Assembly (NCBI GenBank): GCA_008828725.1
Contig: MEHQ01002433.1
Coordinates: 157,766-221,765, forward strand
Length of the DNA stretch: 64,000 nt
Direction: 5' to 3'
From: Saccharina japonica
Lineage: Eukaryota; Sar; Phaeophyceae; Laminariales; Laminariaceae
Of the stretch, positions 32,220-46,800 are shown in pieces. Within the stretch, counting starts at the first letter, position 1. Each line of letters begins with the position of its first letter. Made by a program: the position numbers and the translations under genes. The notes beneath the pieces are model-generated. The model made no database searches. It had not been told where the DNA came from and saw nothing but the letters and a program-made list of their open reading frames with translations.

Positions 32220-33120
32220 CACACCTATACCCCTGACCTCAGCAGGAGCCCGGGGTTCAGCATAGCTGCGCACCCGGCTAGTCAGGTGGACTCGCAGAAG
32301 CACACGCAGGTAGCGAAAAACAGAGTGACATTATGTGTTGGTATCCCAGCAGGTATTCGTGTTGGATCTATGCCTAGATATCAGTACGAAACCCGCTAGG
32401 GTATCCTAGGATGGCTCAGACGCCACACGCTAGCGACAGTATGTAGGCTTAACCCGGTGAACAACGCCACGGCCTAGATGCTAACGAAATTATAGCGCAA
32501 CACAAATTGGATGCCGGGTACGTAGTTCCTTAGTTCAAAAGAGCTCCGTCAAGTCAGAAATATCGCCTTCGAAGGCAAAAAAAAAACACTTCTATCTCTG
32601 ACTGGTGCTCGTGCAGTAGGGAGGGGTATAATATGATGCCAATATTTTCATCGCCACCTTTACGCCACTCGGGAGAGCGGCTCTGCACGTACCTCTCTCG
32701 AATGTGGACATCACGAACATTTAAGGCTTTAAATCCTTAAGACCGCCAAGAAATGAGGTGGTCACTCGGCCGAGTGGCTCTCATCGGCTGAAAGTATTGC
32801 ACTTCACACTGTTCCGTGCTGTGCATACCCACTTGGTATTCCAACTCACACGATCAACCAAACAGTGCCTCGTTGCTGTTCTTTTAGCCACGAATATGTA
32901 TGAACTAAACGCCTTGTATGAACCAAACGCCTAATTCTCTCTAGAACAACAAACAGCAGATTATTTTTCGGAACGGTTCCCGATCTCTAATAATCTTCAC
33001 AGCGACCACCCTACCGTAGCACCAGTTCTCTATCGTAGCATGCGTCCAGTGGTTCCCCAACACAGGTGGCCGGGATACCCCCCCCCCCCCTCCCCCGGCA
33101 CAACATGGGCGTAAAAAACT
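32220..33120. other. No gene seen; M1-type and CACTCGGCC remnants
   Basis: Contains GAACAACGCCACGGCC and AGCGCAACACAAATTGG (M1-like), GAGGTGGTCACTCGGCCGAGTGGC (CACTCGGCC class), an M1 end at 33030 (CTATCGTAGCATGCGTCC) and a C run at 33078-33100. Confidence 0.35.
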
Positions 33121-33124
33121 CCTT

Positions 33125-33400
33125 GTGGAGATCATTGAACCATGTCTAGAGCAAACCCCACAAGGTGCCGACAAATCACTCAATTCGGTACGTCAAATGG
33201 GGTACTACACTGCGCCACTGCACACGTCTCCGCAAGGGTTTAATCGAACAATGCAGCAACCCCCACAAGGTGTCGACACACCACTCAATTCGGCACGTCT
33301 AATGGGGCACTATACTGCTCCACAGCTCCATGTCTCCGCAAGGATTTCAACTCGGCACGCCTAATGGGTGCTGCATTGTTTAATGTCTCCACAAGGTTTT
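33125..33400 (+). repeat. Tandem repeat, ~105-bp unit, open in one frame
   Basis: Two and a half units sharing CCACAAGGTG-CGACA, ACTCAATTCGG-ACGTC, AATGGGG and ACTGC-CCAC, followed by TGTCTCCGCAAGG. The plus frame reads PQGADKSLNSVRQMGYYTAP and PQGVDTPLNSARLMGHYTAP. It lies downstream of the CCDC130 stop, antisense to its probable 3' flank. No function assigned. Confidence 0.4.
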
Positions 33401-33530
33401 TCTTACGGCTACATTGCGCAGGGAATGGGGCGGGGGTTCCAGGCCATTTGTGAAGCGCACTTGAGCCACGTGTGTATATACAACAACTGTAGGGAAGTAA
33501 CTACAGTCCTCACTAGCCGCGTGGGTCCAT

Positions 33531-34172
33531 TCAATAAATGCCCGCGATCGCTGCTAGCCCATCGGTACTACTACTACTGCTGGCAGTAGCGGCGGGAGCC
33601 GCTTGCGGCCGCCGCGAGCTCATTTTCCGTCGTTTCTTCGACACGACGACTGTTGTCTCTTCGCCGTGCTCTTCCTCTCTCAACCGTACCGGCACAGACG
33701 TAACACTCGCGCTCTCATCGTCAACAGGGCCGACGTCTACCTGTGCTCCATTCCCACGCCATCGGTCTTCGTGAACACCCTCTGCTCTGCTTCCCGACGA
33801 CTCTGCGTGCCTCTGCCGCTTTCTTGTTTCCTTCCGGCGCGGCTCGCTCTTCGGGGAAGGGTGCGGTGCAGACGCACCAGTTCCAGAGGCAGCTCGTCGT
33901 GGCGCACGCATCGCGTCGCCCTCGTCGGCTTTGAGCAACCGCATGCCTTTCGTTTTGATGCCGAGCTTGGCCGCCTTCACCAGCACGGCCTTTTTTCGTG
34001 CCTGCGCGGAGGACTCCTTGCCCGACCCGAAGATAGACTCGCCCGTTATGGCCGCCATTTTCGCCTTCTCTCCTGTCTTGAAGCCTTTGTGCCGGCTGCG
34101 GTACTTGATGCGGCGCGCCGCATCTGCATCGGCCGGGATTGGCGTGGCGAGCCGTATACCAAGCCCTCTCGC
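33531..34172 (-). CDS. CCDC130: CCDC130 terminal exon
   Basis: Acceptor TGTGTGCAG at 34173 preceded by a T-rich tract; 213 codons then a stop at 33533-33531. It opens ARGLGIRLATPIPADADAARR, continues with KYRSRHKG and a basic region, and ends in a serine-rich tract and DGLAAIAGIY. The exon is GC-rich with a clean reading frame. A long open frame on the opposite strand is a shadow. No domain is recognisable in the C-terminal half. Confidence 0.82.
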   Translation of the reverse strand, partial: ARGLGIRLATPIPADADAARRIKYRSRHKGFKTGEKAKMAAITGESIFGSGKESSAQARKKAVLVKAAKLGIKTKGMRLLKADEGDAMRAPRRAASGTGASAPHPSPKSEPRRKETRKRQRHAESSGSRAEGVHEDRWRGNGAQVDVGPVDDESASVTSVPVRLREEEHGEETTVVVSKKRRKMSSRRPQAAPAATASSSSSTDGLAAIAGIY

Positions 34173-37100
34173 CTGCACACAAAAAAACACACAACAGCAG
34201 GTTGTTAAAAAAAAGGATGAGGGTTGCTTCGATTTTTAGTGAAACGATTGTTGTCGCGGTCACATATTATTAGCGGACTTTCAAAGCTATGGTGGGACGA
34301 ACGACAGCGTCAGGACCGCAAGCCCTACGACCCTAACCCTAAGTCGCCGTTATTCTGCAATATCTCTCCACCAGTAAGCACGCGCGTGCCGTGCGTGGTT
34401 GCGCTCCCCCAAACCATTGCTACGTCCGACTGGTAGGGAGGTGCATGTTTTCCAGCCTGGGGAAATTACAGATACATACGACGCTAGGGCGTGCCCAGCC
34501 GTGGACTCCCACTGGTACTTTGCGGCTCTCCTCGAGGGCATCACTGTCTGGATATTGACAAGTGCACACCAAATAGTAGCGCTACTACCTGTAGCTCTTG
34601 CTGTCGTCGGAAAAAAACAATACCTGGTATACCCCAAATACAATATATGATGTGTACCACGTATACAATACCATGTTTCAACAGTAAAATGCCGACAAAA
34701 AAACAACTTGCCACTAACTACGCTGCAACCCCTGTCCCGGCATGACACGTATAACATCACCAAATATAACATGGCTGCCGTGCAGTCGAACGCTTGCAAG
34801 CGACAACTTGCCAGCAAGCACACGTAGAACTTGTTCCGGCCAACAGTAGTACAGAGCAACACTATTCGTGCAGTATACTCGTAATGTTATACTAAGTATG
34901 TTATATCCATAAGACAAGCTATACATCGAGCAGAGCCCGCTTGCCACCACGCCACTACTGACTGGTACGGTAGCCTCCCTGTTTCGTCGAGGAGCATATA
35001 TATATATATATATACCTGTGGGGTAACCTTTGGGGTAGGCTTGGAAGCAAATAACAGCACTGAATGCGTCACCACTCACTGCAGCCTGACTGCTGCATAG
35101 GCTCACAATTGGAGCTGTGCGCATTGAATGGAGGCGTATGACACTGCTGCAACGTTTGATCCTGGCGCTGCAAAGGCTCACAATTGGAGCTATGCGAATT
35201 GAATGGAGGCGTGCGACACTGCTGCAACGTTCAGAGCACTGACAGAAAGTGGGCTCTAAATACCAATCTGCGTACGTAAACAACGCCAAGTCCACAAGGC
35301 GGGCGATCTTCGGCGCCCAGAAAAACCACCAAGAGCTCAGCCGTCAAACCTCCACACCGTTTGAATGGTGTTTTTGGTCGTTACCACGAACGAGTTAACA
35401 CCTGTAGCAATGCATACGATATTTTGCTTTCTTGCATACAGAAAGAGCCCGTTCCGCTCAAGGTGTCTGCCGGTTGTGTGGCAGTGTCATACGACCCAGT
35501 CGACCTCTTCCGCTTTGGGTGCAGTGAAACTCGAGGGCGTCAATAACACCTTCTCGATCTCAATGGGGTCTTGCTCCGCCACCGCCACCATTTGGAAGGA
35601 TGCCTTCTGCTTCACGGAAACATTATCCTCAAGTTTTACACGGGAGATACAAGATCATAACTATCTCTCTAACCGACCCGCGGGCTGCATAGAGCCAGAT
35701 CACCACCAGTGGAGCTGGAACCCACGTAGCAACAACACGCGCACGTGGGACGATCTCACAAAAACTCACACAATGCAGCGAGAGAAGAACGGATCACGTG
35801 CCGGTTCAGCCAAAACAGGGGTGCCCTCGCGTCTCGCATCATACAGCACTTACATCATAGACCCTTACTGCCACCTTGACGCCGAAAACAAAGCCCCACA
35901 AAACGCACGCTACGGTAGAGGTGCACCATGTATTTTATGAGGGTGGCCACTTGAGGAACGCTTTATACCCCACCCGAAAACTGATTTGGGAGGAACCTAA
36001 AAAAAAAGATACCCGATGCACAATCAACCCCACGGCCAAAGTACACAAAACCAAATTATTGCACGGCCTAAGGGCCCGTATTAACGAGTATAAAATAAAT
36101 TCAATTTGTAAAAAATAAAAATAAAAATTCGCTTTTCATTGGTCAACACACGCACCAGCACCCATTTTTATGCCCCAAGATCCTAATATTTGGTGCTGGT
36201 GCGTGTGTTGACCAATGAAAAGCGAATTTGAATTTTATTTTTTCCAAATTGAATATATTTCATACTCGTTAATTCGGGCCCTAAGTACACAAAACCGAAT
36301 TATTGCACCACAAAGAATAAAAGTCCGACGATTTGGGGTTAAGGAGCCCGATCGTTCAGAAAATGTTTTTAGCCAAAAATGTGCACTCTACATATCGTAG
36401 CACGTGTCACAGGCACAAACGGGGTGACGCCAAAAAGGTCGTACGTACGTATGTATGCTTCCCGCAACCATGGCACAAGCAGGAACGTGGGGGGTCTTTG
36501 TGTTGACCATAGGTCCTACTTAACCAAGGATGTTGTATGCTTCCCGCAACTATAACACAAGCAGGATCATAGGGGTCACGGGGCAGAGCAGGATGCAAAA
36601 CGATGCTCAGTAAAACGGCATAGACTACCGTACGAGTACATCGCCTTCGTTTGCCTCACCGTCGCTTCCTCCTCACTCTCGCGCTCTTCTTTTTTTCGGG
36701 AGCGCATGTTTCGACGCAGCCGCGCGTTCGACGAGTAGTCGTCTTGCGCGTGCGAGTCGGCCAGCTCCGTCAGTTGCGTCAGCACCGTCTTTCGCGACGC
36801 CGCCCTGCGCTTGTCCGCCTGCTCGTGCTCCAGCCGGTAGAGGGGATCGACTGCGCCCCAGTGTCGGCAGCGTCAGCGCAGGCGGGAGAGGGGGGAGGGG
36901 GGGGGGGGGGGGGGACTCGATATTCATGCATGGGCGTAGTCGTNGGGGGGGGGTACTCGATAATTTTCATGCATGGTCGTACGTAGTCGTATGACCATAG
37001 ACCCTCGCATCCCTACAAATGCCGGGACGGAGGGGGGGAGGGGCGTACTCATACTATCTTGATTGCCTTCGTCATTTGACCATTGACTACGCATTCCTTT

Positions 37101-40100
37101 CGAGACGGGCGAGGAGGAGGGGGGGGGGGAGACTTGTGCAACAGGATTATTGCTGAGGTGCTATGATACAACTTGTGGTACGAACACACACCTGCTATAT
37201 ACTAAATATATGCGTAGCGTACAGTCTGGTGAACGTGAACATGGGGCGCAATGAGGCGACGCAAAGGCATTACTGCTGTTATACCAGGGTACTAAGTATG
37301 AGAAGAGCTATGATGTTTATCAGTAAGAGTACGAGATATTGGTGTATTTGTATCTTCCTGGGGACAGCGCAATTTTAAACATCTGCAGTAACCACGTATG
37401 GTTCGACCGCGCAGTTTGGCCGAGTCATCCACCACCAACCTCTCCGACACAAGTATATACTGGGCCTCTAACAAGAAACCGCAAGACTCCCCCCCCCCCC
37501 CCAAATAAGGATGACTTTCTTGTAGGACTCTTTCTTCATGAGAGGGCCACTACAGCAGTAGTGTTGGCTTATGTACAACATGATTGACTTATGTACAAGA
37601 TGAGTCCTGGTATACACATATAGGAGTACAGGCCTCGCGCACCTGCCAACTTGTTGGAGACCTCCTTGTCCTGCACCCGCTCGGTCTGCGCCTCCTCCGG
37701 GTCGAACGCCATGTCCTTCTTGCGGATGCCCTCCACGTACTCGTAGTCCGTGTTCTTGGGGTCCGTCTTGATCACCATCACCGTGCTGCAGGAGGGGCAC
37801 TTCATCGAGAACTGCCATATCTTCGTGCTGTAGTACGTCCCCGCCTGGTCCTTGGTCGCGTTGAAGCGGGTTCCCTGCAAACGACGAAAGGAAAACACAC
37901 AAAAACAAACAAACAAACAAACAAACCAACACACGTGTTCGGCGACAACGAAAACAGGGGAGCGGTGAGTGCGCGCTGTTGTGCGTGGAAAATTGGGGGC
38001 GGGCGGACACGCAAACTGGGATTTTATTCGATGGAGGTGTTCGTCCATGATTTGTGACAATACACACATAATAGGGAGCTCCTATGCACGGTAGAGGTGC
38101 ATCATCTATTTTCTGGGGGTGGTCACCTAAGGGCCCATAATAACGACTATAAAATAAATTCAATTTGAAAAAAAAAAAAAAATCAAATTCGCTTTTCATT
38201 GGTCAACGCACGCACCAGCACCAAAGATTATCCCCCCAAGATCCTAATCTTTGGTGCTGGTGCGTGTGTTGACCAATGAAAAGCGGATTTGAATTTTATT
38301 TTTTCAAAATTGAATTTTTTTTATATTCGTTAATATGGGCCCAAGGAGCTCCATACCCCACCAGAAAACTGTTTCGGGGGGGAATTAGAAGTGCTCCCCG
38401 ATGAACAATCCCATGACTCAAGAATTGGGACGAAAAATAGTACCAGCACAAGAACGAAATTCCGCCGATTCGGGGTTAAGGAGCCCCGATCATTCAGAAA
38501 CAAAACCAGCCAAAAAGTGCTATACCTTTACCGTAGCACGCGTCAATACACATGAGGCATATTTATTGTGTACAATATCCATCGGTGAGATGTTCGTCCA
38601 TAATTTGCGACATGTATATATTATAGAGAGAGAGATGTATGTGCAGTATCTATCGGTCCCTGAGGGAGTTCCATTTTCCTTGCCTTTTACCAGGTGTACG
38701 AAGTATAGGATTACGAGCTTGGAAAAAATATATAAAATTATTTTCTGGCGTTGTTGACCTGTGCATCTTTTGGGATTTTACTTATTTTATATGTTGTATA
38801 TCAGTAAATGAACATTAGTGGTCTCGCACTTATTTCAAGTACCATTGCCAGTACGATTTACGAGCCGTATCAGTACGGTTTACGAGCTCGGAAAAAAAGT
38901 CCTTTCGGTTGTCGTTGTACTGCGTATCTTTGGGAGCATTTCCTTTATAGAATTTGATACTACAAGTTCTACGTAGTAGACCGGGGAGAGGGTGCAAATA
39001 GCTGCAGTTGATGGATTCGGGGGCTGGTCAGTAGAACTACAGTTACAGTACAGGACGCCTGATAAGAAACAGGAAATCTGGTCCAGGCTGGATTTCTTAT
39101 TTGAGAGAGGGTGCCCTGTACACTAATTTCAAGATAACGAGTCCCGAATTTCTTATTTCCCTCTGAATCTCAGCCTGCCTTTCTTATCAGCCTGTTTCTT
39201 GTTATAGGTGTCCTGCACTGTACATAGCGCCGACAAGTTAGAAGGCGGCTGGGAAAGAGAGCAAGTACAGCGAACGGCCGAGCGCTACGATACGACGATG
39301 ATGGTCACGGCAAAAGGCGCTGGGCTGAGGTTGTTGCTGTTTGTTGCTGTTACGTGTTCTGGCGGCGAGAGCGCCTCTTTCCCCCTCCCCCCCTCCAAAA
39401 CGAACAGACGTCGAATGGCAAAGAGAAGAGAGGCAAAGGTGCGAAAATACTCGCAACTCTGCGGCGTGTACGTAAAGCCGGATGGATGGATACGGAGCTC
39501 CATGGTGCTTTTGGCCTGTCAACGCCAAAAAAAACTGCGTTTTACTGTGTCTGGTAGGGTGTACGTAGAGGTATAGGGTATACCGGTATGGTGCAGGATA
39601 GGGACTTGTTTTTTCTCCGTTCGACCTGTGAATCAACCATGGTATTTTCTTCGTGCACCGTCTGTCGCATGTTCGGTGTTCGGTCCTGGTTTGCCTGTGT
39701 ATGATAGTTTACATCCTCGACCGTTTCGGGCATGAGCGGAGCCGTTGACGGGCGTCAGTCCGCCGCGGCGAAGCCCTCTTGTAACTTGTGACATGCACAA
39801 TAATCAAATTATCAATCAACCTGCGTGGTTGCTGTGGTGGTATGACACGTGCAGCAGCAGCAGCAGCAGCAGCAGCACAAGTACTATAATACGCGTATAT
39901 TGAAAAAAAAAAAAAAAAAAACGACAGCTGTGAGATCGAGGATTTCGTCGAAACTCATCTTTGCTAGCTGCGTGGGATACTTCGATCGCGCGAACTACGG
40001 GGTTTGAGGGGAACAAATACGCGTGTATACCATAGGACGGCCAGTTTGCACCCTTCAGAGACAGCAGCAGTGTGCAGCAGAGGAAGCAGACGGTGGAAGC

Positions 40101-43100
40101 TAAGATCCCTGGTATAATCAATATATCATTGCTTAATAAATGTATCAATCTCGTCACGTAGCTTCCAGTATCCACTTCTGACAGCCCACCGTCAGCCCAA
40201 TTCGCCACCCCCTGGGTCCGACGATTTGTGAGAGCCGCAATATTGGCTTTCAATATATACAATCAACGTTTAGAAATACTCTTTCAATATATATATATAT
40301 ATATGCGGTCAATGTTTTGCCGATTGCCAAATAATAATGCTTTTCATCACCGTTCCACTTCCGCTGCATGCCAACCACGGCAGCGGTCCCCCAATAAGGC
40401 GGTGGTGTGCCTGTGGAGCACTATGAACGCCTTATAGAGGGAAGCCGCCTTATTCATTCCAGGTTATGAGTGCGATTCCCCAGTAGTCGCGCCGCGCGAT
40501 TTTGACCGCCGATATCGGGATACCGCCTTATATAGGGATACCGCCTTATTGGGGGACCCCCACTGCTGTACATGCGATTCTATATACGGTCCGTATTTTC
40601 ATACGAGTAGGTAGCCCCCAATAAGGGACCCTATTAGGTAGCCCCCTTTAAGGGACCCTATTAATAATTAATAGTGCCTTCGGGGTGTGCTCCGGGCCGA
40701 CATAATGAAGACATCTTAAAACTATCTTCTACACACTGCGTGTTGCAGTACCTCGCTCACAGCCTAGTGTGGCTGTTGGGAGCTTATCCATCCATCGCAT
40801 ATCAGCGCTAATTGAACACGTTCACGATCTTATTGTTCGAGCAAGCAGCCTGATCATGCCGAGTGGAAGAGGTGGCACTTTTAGGCTGTTTTGGTTGGAA
40901 TGACGGGGGGGGGGGGTGCTCCTTAACCCCTTAACCCATTCAGAACTGAAAAAAATGTCCCACACTAATTCCAAGTACTTTGTCCCAAATTCGTGAGACC
41001 AGTTCTTAAGGTCCCACGAATTTGGGGACAAACTACATGGAATTAGTGTGGGACATTTTTTCAGTTCTGAATGGATGGACTATATAACCCAAAATTATCG
41101 GAAGTTCTTTTTTTTGTGATACACTATTTGTCGCTGTATATTTTTGTGAATACGAACACTACAGTAGTTTTCGCTGTATACGTAAAAGCCATAGGATTGT
41201 TCATCCGGTACGAGTAGGTACGTACGTAGCACTTTCATCTCTCCTCCAAAAGCAGCTTTTGGGGTGAGATTTGAAGCTCGTCGAGTGACCACCTCCAGAA
41301 AAAACAGGGTGCACCTCTACCGTCGCATGCGTCGGAGGCCCCTTATATATCGACGTCCATTGTCACGGTTGGTACCAGGGCGAGTGTATGCGCGGATCTG
41401 AATCCCAGATACCCCACCCCCCCCACCCCCCTATATTGGAGGGAAGAAAACGGACCGTTGTGATCCCAGAAAACATAAGTCAAGTTTTTTTTAATTACCC
41501 CCCCCCCCCCCCCCCCCCCACCAGCGAAAAAAAAATAGAGGGGGTCTCTAAAACCAAGTTAAAAAAGGGAACAAAAAACGGGAAAAAATGTGTTTTCGCT
41601 CATTTCGTCCTGTGATCACAGCGATCCGGTTTGTTTTTCATTCTGACCTTCCTACGGGTGTGGTGTCGTTTTCTCTTTTTTTTTTACGCCCCTGACCAGG
41701 GTTAAAATTAGGCGGTGAATGGAATGTTGCGCAGTTGCACCATTTTCCTGAAATAATCGGCGCAGCGCACCACAACAAGAAGTAGATGTGCGTGCGGCTT
41801 GCCGCACATCCCGTTTTCGACCCCCGCACCTTTTTTGGCCGCGGGCCCAAAAAAATGTGCGGGTCTATTTCGCCGAAGGCGGGACAAAAAAATTGAGTCT
41901 CTTTTTGCCGCAGGCGAAATTTGTGTTGGGGGCATTTTTGTGATATTTTCGACAATTTCATGCTGGAATTCTTTGTGGCTTTCCTTTTTGAGGGAACTAC
42001 TGCTGTAAAGTTCAAACTTATGACGGTTTTCTCTGTCCGGGGATGAAACAAGGCGAAGGCTTCGAAGGCTCGCGAATGCAGAGGAATATGTAGGTGGTTT
42101 CAATGATTCGAATGGTTATCTGTCCATCTCTCTACGATCTATCTACGATCCAATGAGAAAAAACGCTTGAATAAGTAACCCCATGATATTAATACCTCTG
42201 CGATTCACGGAAACCCTTGGTCCCCCGTGATAATAATGCCTGTGTTTGCTTCTTTATTGTTTGCAAGACGAGCGAATGAGACGCACATTTCGAGTAGATT
42301 TACGACATGAGTTGGAAAAAAAAAACTCCGGCGGTCCTCCGGGGGCCCCTGCGGGGGGCACACCTCGCACGCGCACCGCGACATGCAGCCCGTGGGAGCG
42401 CTTATTATAACCCTGGTTGGTATGATACCTGTCCCGTACAATCAATAGCAGGCTAAAAACGGTGAGCATAAAAATGAGGTCCCTTATGTACTGTTATCCC
42501 TTATCGCGGGGTCTCTTAAAAAGGGCCTGTTTACTGTACCACGGGATTTGTTTGGGAATATTCTCCACAAGAAAACGCGGGAGAACACACCACCATTTGG
42601 CGCCCTTCTCCCGCTTGGCACTTCGACTGCTGTGTATATATTATTAATATTATTCACACATACATATATATACAAGTACTATTAGTATATAAATATTAAT
42701 GTTGATACGAGCTGGTTCAGGCAAATCACCCCAATTTTCGTCAGGCACGAATGACGCATGCAATAGCAACTCGAATGTCACATGTTTAGTATCATACTGA
42801 CCGCCATGAACAGCAGTGTGTGTGTTCTTCACATTAAACCTTCCTTTCTACCCGTCGACATCCAGCACACCCAGTGTCCGTGCCGATTCTTCATCCTAAA
42901 AAGGTACCAGTTCTGTGGTCACAAAACTACGACACAGAGATACTACGCTCAGTGCAGTAAGCAGAGCAGACAATGCAATGTCATATACGACAGGCAAGAC
43001 CTACTTTGCTAGCAATCCAGGTGCATGCAAGAGAAAAAAAGAGAAAAAAGAAGGTGACATCGCCAGTATTTTTCTTAAGGACCTACTGGTAGGACTGGCG

Positions 43101-43777
43101 CTACCGCTGAAAATGTGGCCCGACCAATCACAGGCGTTCAAAGAGGTCAGTAATAGTCAGGCGTTTCCGAGGAATACGTTCCCCTCCCCCCCCATTTTTT
43201 TTCTGCGCCAGCTGCTTCTAGGTGGTCCAAGGCACGTTTGTGCAAACTTTCACGCGAATATTCGAAGATTTGACTGCGTTTGATCAATATTAAGTCATAT
43301 TCAAAGCCAGAATCGATAAATATGCTGATTCTAAGTAATTACGAGGCGGTGTCGGGATTTGCACGTTTTACCGCACAAAGGTCCAAATGTTCGCGCCGTT
43401 TTCGATCAACCCTGAACTTTTGTACACGTATTCTATATATATATACTCCCGTCGAACCATGGACGTTTTTTTTTTCCTCGCCGAAAATTCGGGATCCTTT
43501 AAGACCCAAATCTCTCCAAAAAAACAAAAAACGAAAAATCTGGCGAATCAAAAACGAAACAAAAACAAACGCAACCGGTAACGGGTTGGCAGGGGTCCAT
43601 ATATAACACGTGTGCCAAATTTCAGGGCCAATCTAAAAAAACGGCGACTACTATGAATATACGTATGATATCAGATGATATACAGTAGTATTATTATAGT
43701 GCGACTATTACTACTGCTTGCTGCTAAAACTACTGCTACTACTTTTTTAACTCTGTTCTCTACTACTACTTCTACTC

Positions 43778-43812
<35 letters not shown>

Positions 43813-46800
43813 GTTGGCTTCGTGGGTAATTCAAGGTGCGTTGGGTGTCGTGGGCTTTGATTTCCATCAAAAGAAGAGTGTTTGGCCTGCGTTGATTTCG
43901 TGGGGGCATTTGAAGCGTCGTGTCCTCTTGAAGGCATGTCGTTCATATTTACAAGTGGGTTTACTCGTATAGTTGAGGTAGCCTATACTGGTGTGTGGAA
44001 TATAATGGGGACTTTGCGGGCTTTGGGCATCTTGGATACCAGCAGTGTTTCCATAGGAGTATTATTGTGTTCATTGTCTTCGTGGAAGGCCATTGGATTT
44101 TGCCGTACCAATTTTCTTTGCATCTTGTGGTTTTTCAACCGCGCCGAAGAACTACCGTCTTATATACTCTTCCGGTGTGACGCTGTCAGCCACCAGCCAC
44201 TATCATCGCTACTACTACTGTATGATCTCATCGCTGCCAAGGTCTTGGATTGGATTCATTGATCGGGCGGCGTCAGCCGCAGAAATCTTGTATGTGTACT
44301 CGTACTTCGTAGTGACCGGCCCGTCAGTTGATCCCTCTCCAGCTTCGCGGTACAGCAGTAGTGGTGTACCCATTTTAAGACCACCCGGTTTAAGGCCATA
44401 GCGGTTTAAGGCCATAGTAGATATAAGACCAGCTAAGTCGGCTTGTCACGAGGAAAATAACTACTCGGAATTAATGTGGTCAGTAGTAACATATAAAAGA
44501 CTAAGTATACTCACTCGTAGTATAGAGATAAGACCAGCTAAGTCAGCTTGTCACGAGGAAAATAACTGCATGGAATTACTGTGGTCAGCAGTAAAAGATA
44601 GGACCATACTCATAGTAGAGATAAGACCACGTTTTTGGGTTTGTGACGGGTGGTCTTAAATGGGTACACACCACTGCTGTGTGTTGCCTTCACAATAAAC
44701 TCGTTATTTCTACCCAACTACATCAGTACACCCAGTGTCCTGATTCCTACTCCTAGAGAGATACAAATCATGTGGTCACAGACTGTGAGACAGAGAAAAC
44801 CTCTATACCTGGTATATAATACCGACTACGTACCGACTAATATATCAACCTTTTCGTTGAGAGTCACTGCACAAATGTGATGGTAAGTACTCAGCTTAAA
44901 ATTGCACGGCCAACGGATCACTCACTCCTACCTGATATCAGTTCCACGATTCCGCGATTCACGAGAGCAGCGTCTGTCTGCATTCTGCATGATTGTTTGC
45001 ACCGGTTGGAAGTTTTGAAGTATGTAGCATCGATCACTTTCGGTTGAGCTCACTCACAGCTCACAGCTGACGCGTTTACCAGTTACTTTACGACGTACAT
45101 ACGTATGCTAGCATATTATATGTAGAGAAAAGAATAAAAACGGCAGCTGTAACAAGATCGAGGACTTGGTTGAAACTCATCTTTGCGAGCTGCGTGGGAT
45201 ACTTCGACATACATCATATAAATGTACCCGGAGTTAGGGCCCGTTTTAACGAAGAAAAAAAATTCAAATAGGAAAAAAAAAAATCAAATCCGCTTTTCAT
45301 TGGTCAGAACCCGCACCACCACCCAAGATTATACCCCAAGATCCTAATCTTTGGTGCTGGTGCGTGTGTTGACCAATGAAAAGCGAATTTGAATTTTTAT
45401 TTTTCCAAATTGAATTTATTTTATACTCGTTAATATGGGCCCTTAGGTGGAGCAGAGTAAAAAAAGAAAAGAAAAACTACATTTCCTTCAAAATTACCGT
45501 TTACGTACGCGCACCGGAATGGTAAAATACGAGCAACGACCACATCAAAGGCGCCGCAGACCGTATGATGATTAATATGATACCAAGCTCAGAAAGGCGC
45601 CGCAGCTCAAGAAAGGCACCGCAGCTGGCTGGTATAAAGTATCATATCCTATAAATGTGTAGGTATATATCAATAGATAACATAGCTTTCGGGTCGCACG
45701 CGGTGGACACGTCCTGCTTCGGCAATCAAACCATCGATGGTTTTGTATACCGGTATATGCCATCGATGATTTTGTACACATATCAAATCACACGATACGT
45801 ACGTAGGGTATACAAAATGTGACAATTCAACCTGAATATTATATACCATGTATCAGATGGACTATTTTTCGGACACCCGGCACTTTTTTATATCTTTCGA
45901 CCGCGCGTCTTTTCTCGTGCTCTCTTTCGGCCGCGAGGGCACGCAGGAGGCCCGCGTATACACACACGCCTCTCAAGTTTGGGCCCCAGCCGAGGTCCGT
46001 GGCGCACGCTCTGGGCATTTAAAAGTCGCGAAAACCTATGGGGGATGACCCTCTAGGCCATTCCCCATATGGGCGAAAACTGGCAAGTAACTATTAATAC
46101 GAGTACGGGATCTGTTTCCGCCGAGCTAGAGCCTGCCAGCACAATACAAACCCGAACCCTATGCCAGTCGCCAGTGCCGGGATGCTGTGCTTGGCAAGAC
46201 GTTACAGTAGTAGGTTGACTCGGCCGGCTTCGATGCTGTGCTTGGAAAGACTCTAGGTTTGACTCGGGATCTCGGGATGCTGTGGCTGGGAAATACTTCA
46301 AGTTGATCGAGCCGCGTGTAATATATACCCTTAGCCAACCAGAGTGCCTGAATAGCTACCTTAGGAACATTCACTATCAAGGTCCGTCCACTACTGCTGC
46401 CTAATGGGCTATATGACGCTGTGACCCTTTTTGGGAGGGTCATAGCCCATAGACTGCTGCTGCTCTGCTGCTGGCCGCTGCTGCTGTATCATGTCCGAAT
46501 ACACTGTCCATGTACGAGTATCTATCTACTATGCGGTTGCCACGCAACAGTAGCAGTCGCACATCAAGTCCTTCCTACTGTAGTGTGACCGCCATGGACG
46601 GTGCATGCATGTATGTGTGTGCGTGTTTGCCGTGCTTCCTGTTACCTACGAGTATGTATAGGAAGCATGGAAGACATATTACACGTAACCTCAGCAGGGG
46701 GGGGCAGGACAACGACGATGATACGATCGCACACTCCGCATTTCAAAAGCAACCGCGCAGCCACGGCGGTAGACACTGCAATACGTATGTAGCAGCAGCG

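Noticed and set aside
33603-34208. 201-codon plus-strand frame
   Set aside because: It is antisense to the CCDC130 terminal exon, which has family matches and splice-site support; the plus frame is a GC-driven shadow.
39208-39576. Plus frame with a signal-peptide-like start (MMVTAKGAGLRLLLFVAVTC)
   Set aside because: Sits in CCDC130 intron 1 without promoter, splice or homology support; overlapping open frames on the other strand are as long.
41640-42103. Minus frames of 131-137 codons
   Set aside because: Low-complexity Lys/Arg/Ser content driven by poly-T/poly-A runs and small palindromes; no domain or splice site.
43882-44262. 126-codon hydrophobic plus frame
   Set aside because: Follows directly on an (ACT)n tract, no start or splice context, and composition resembles neighbouring T-rich intron DNA.
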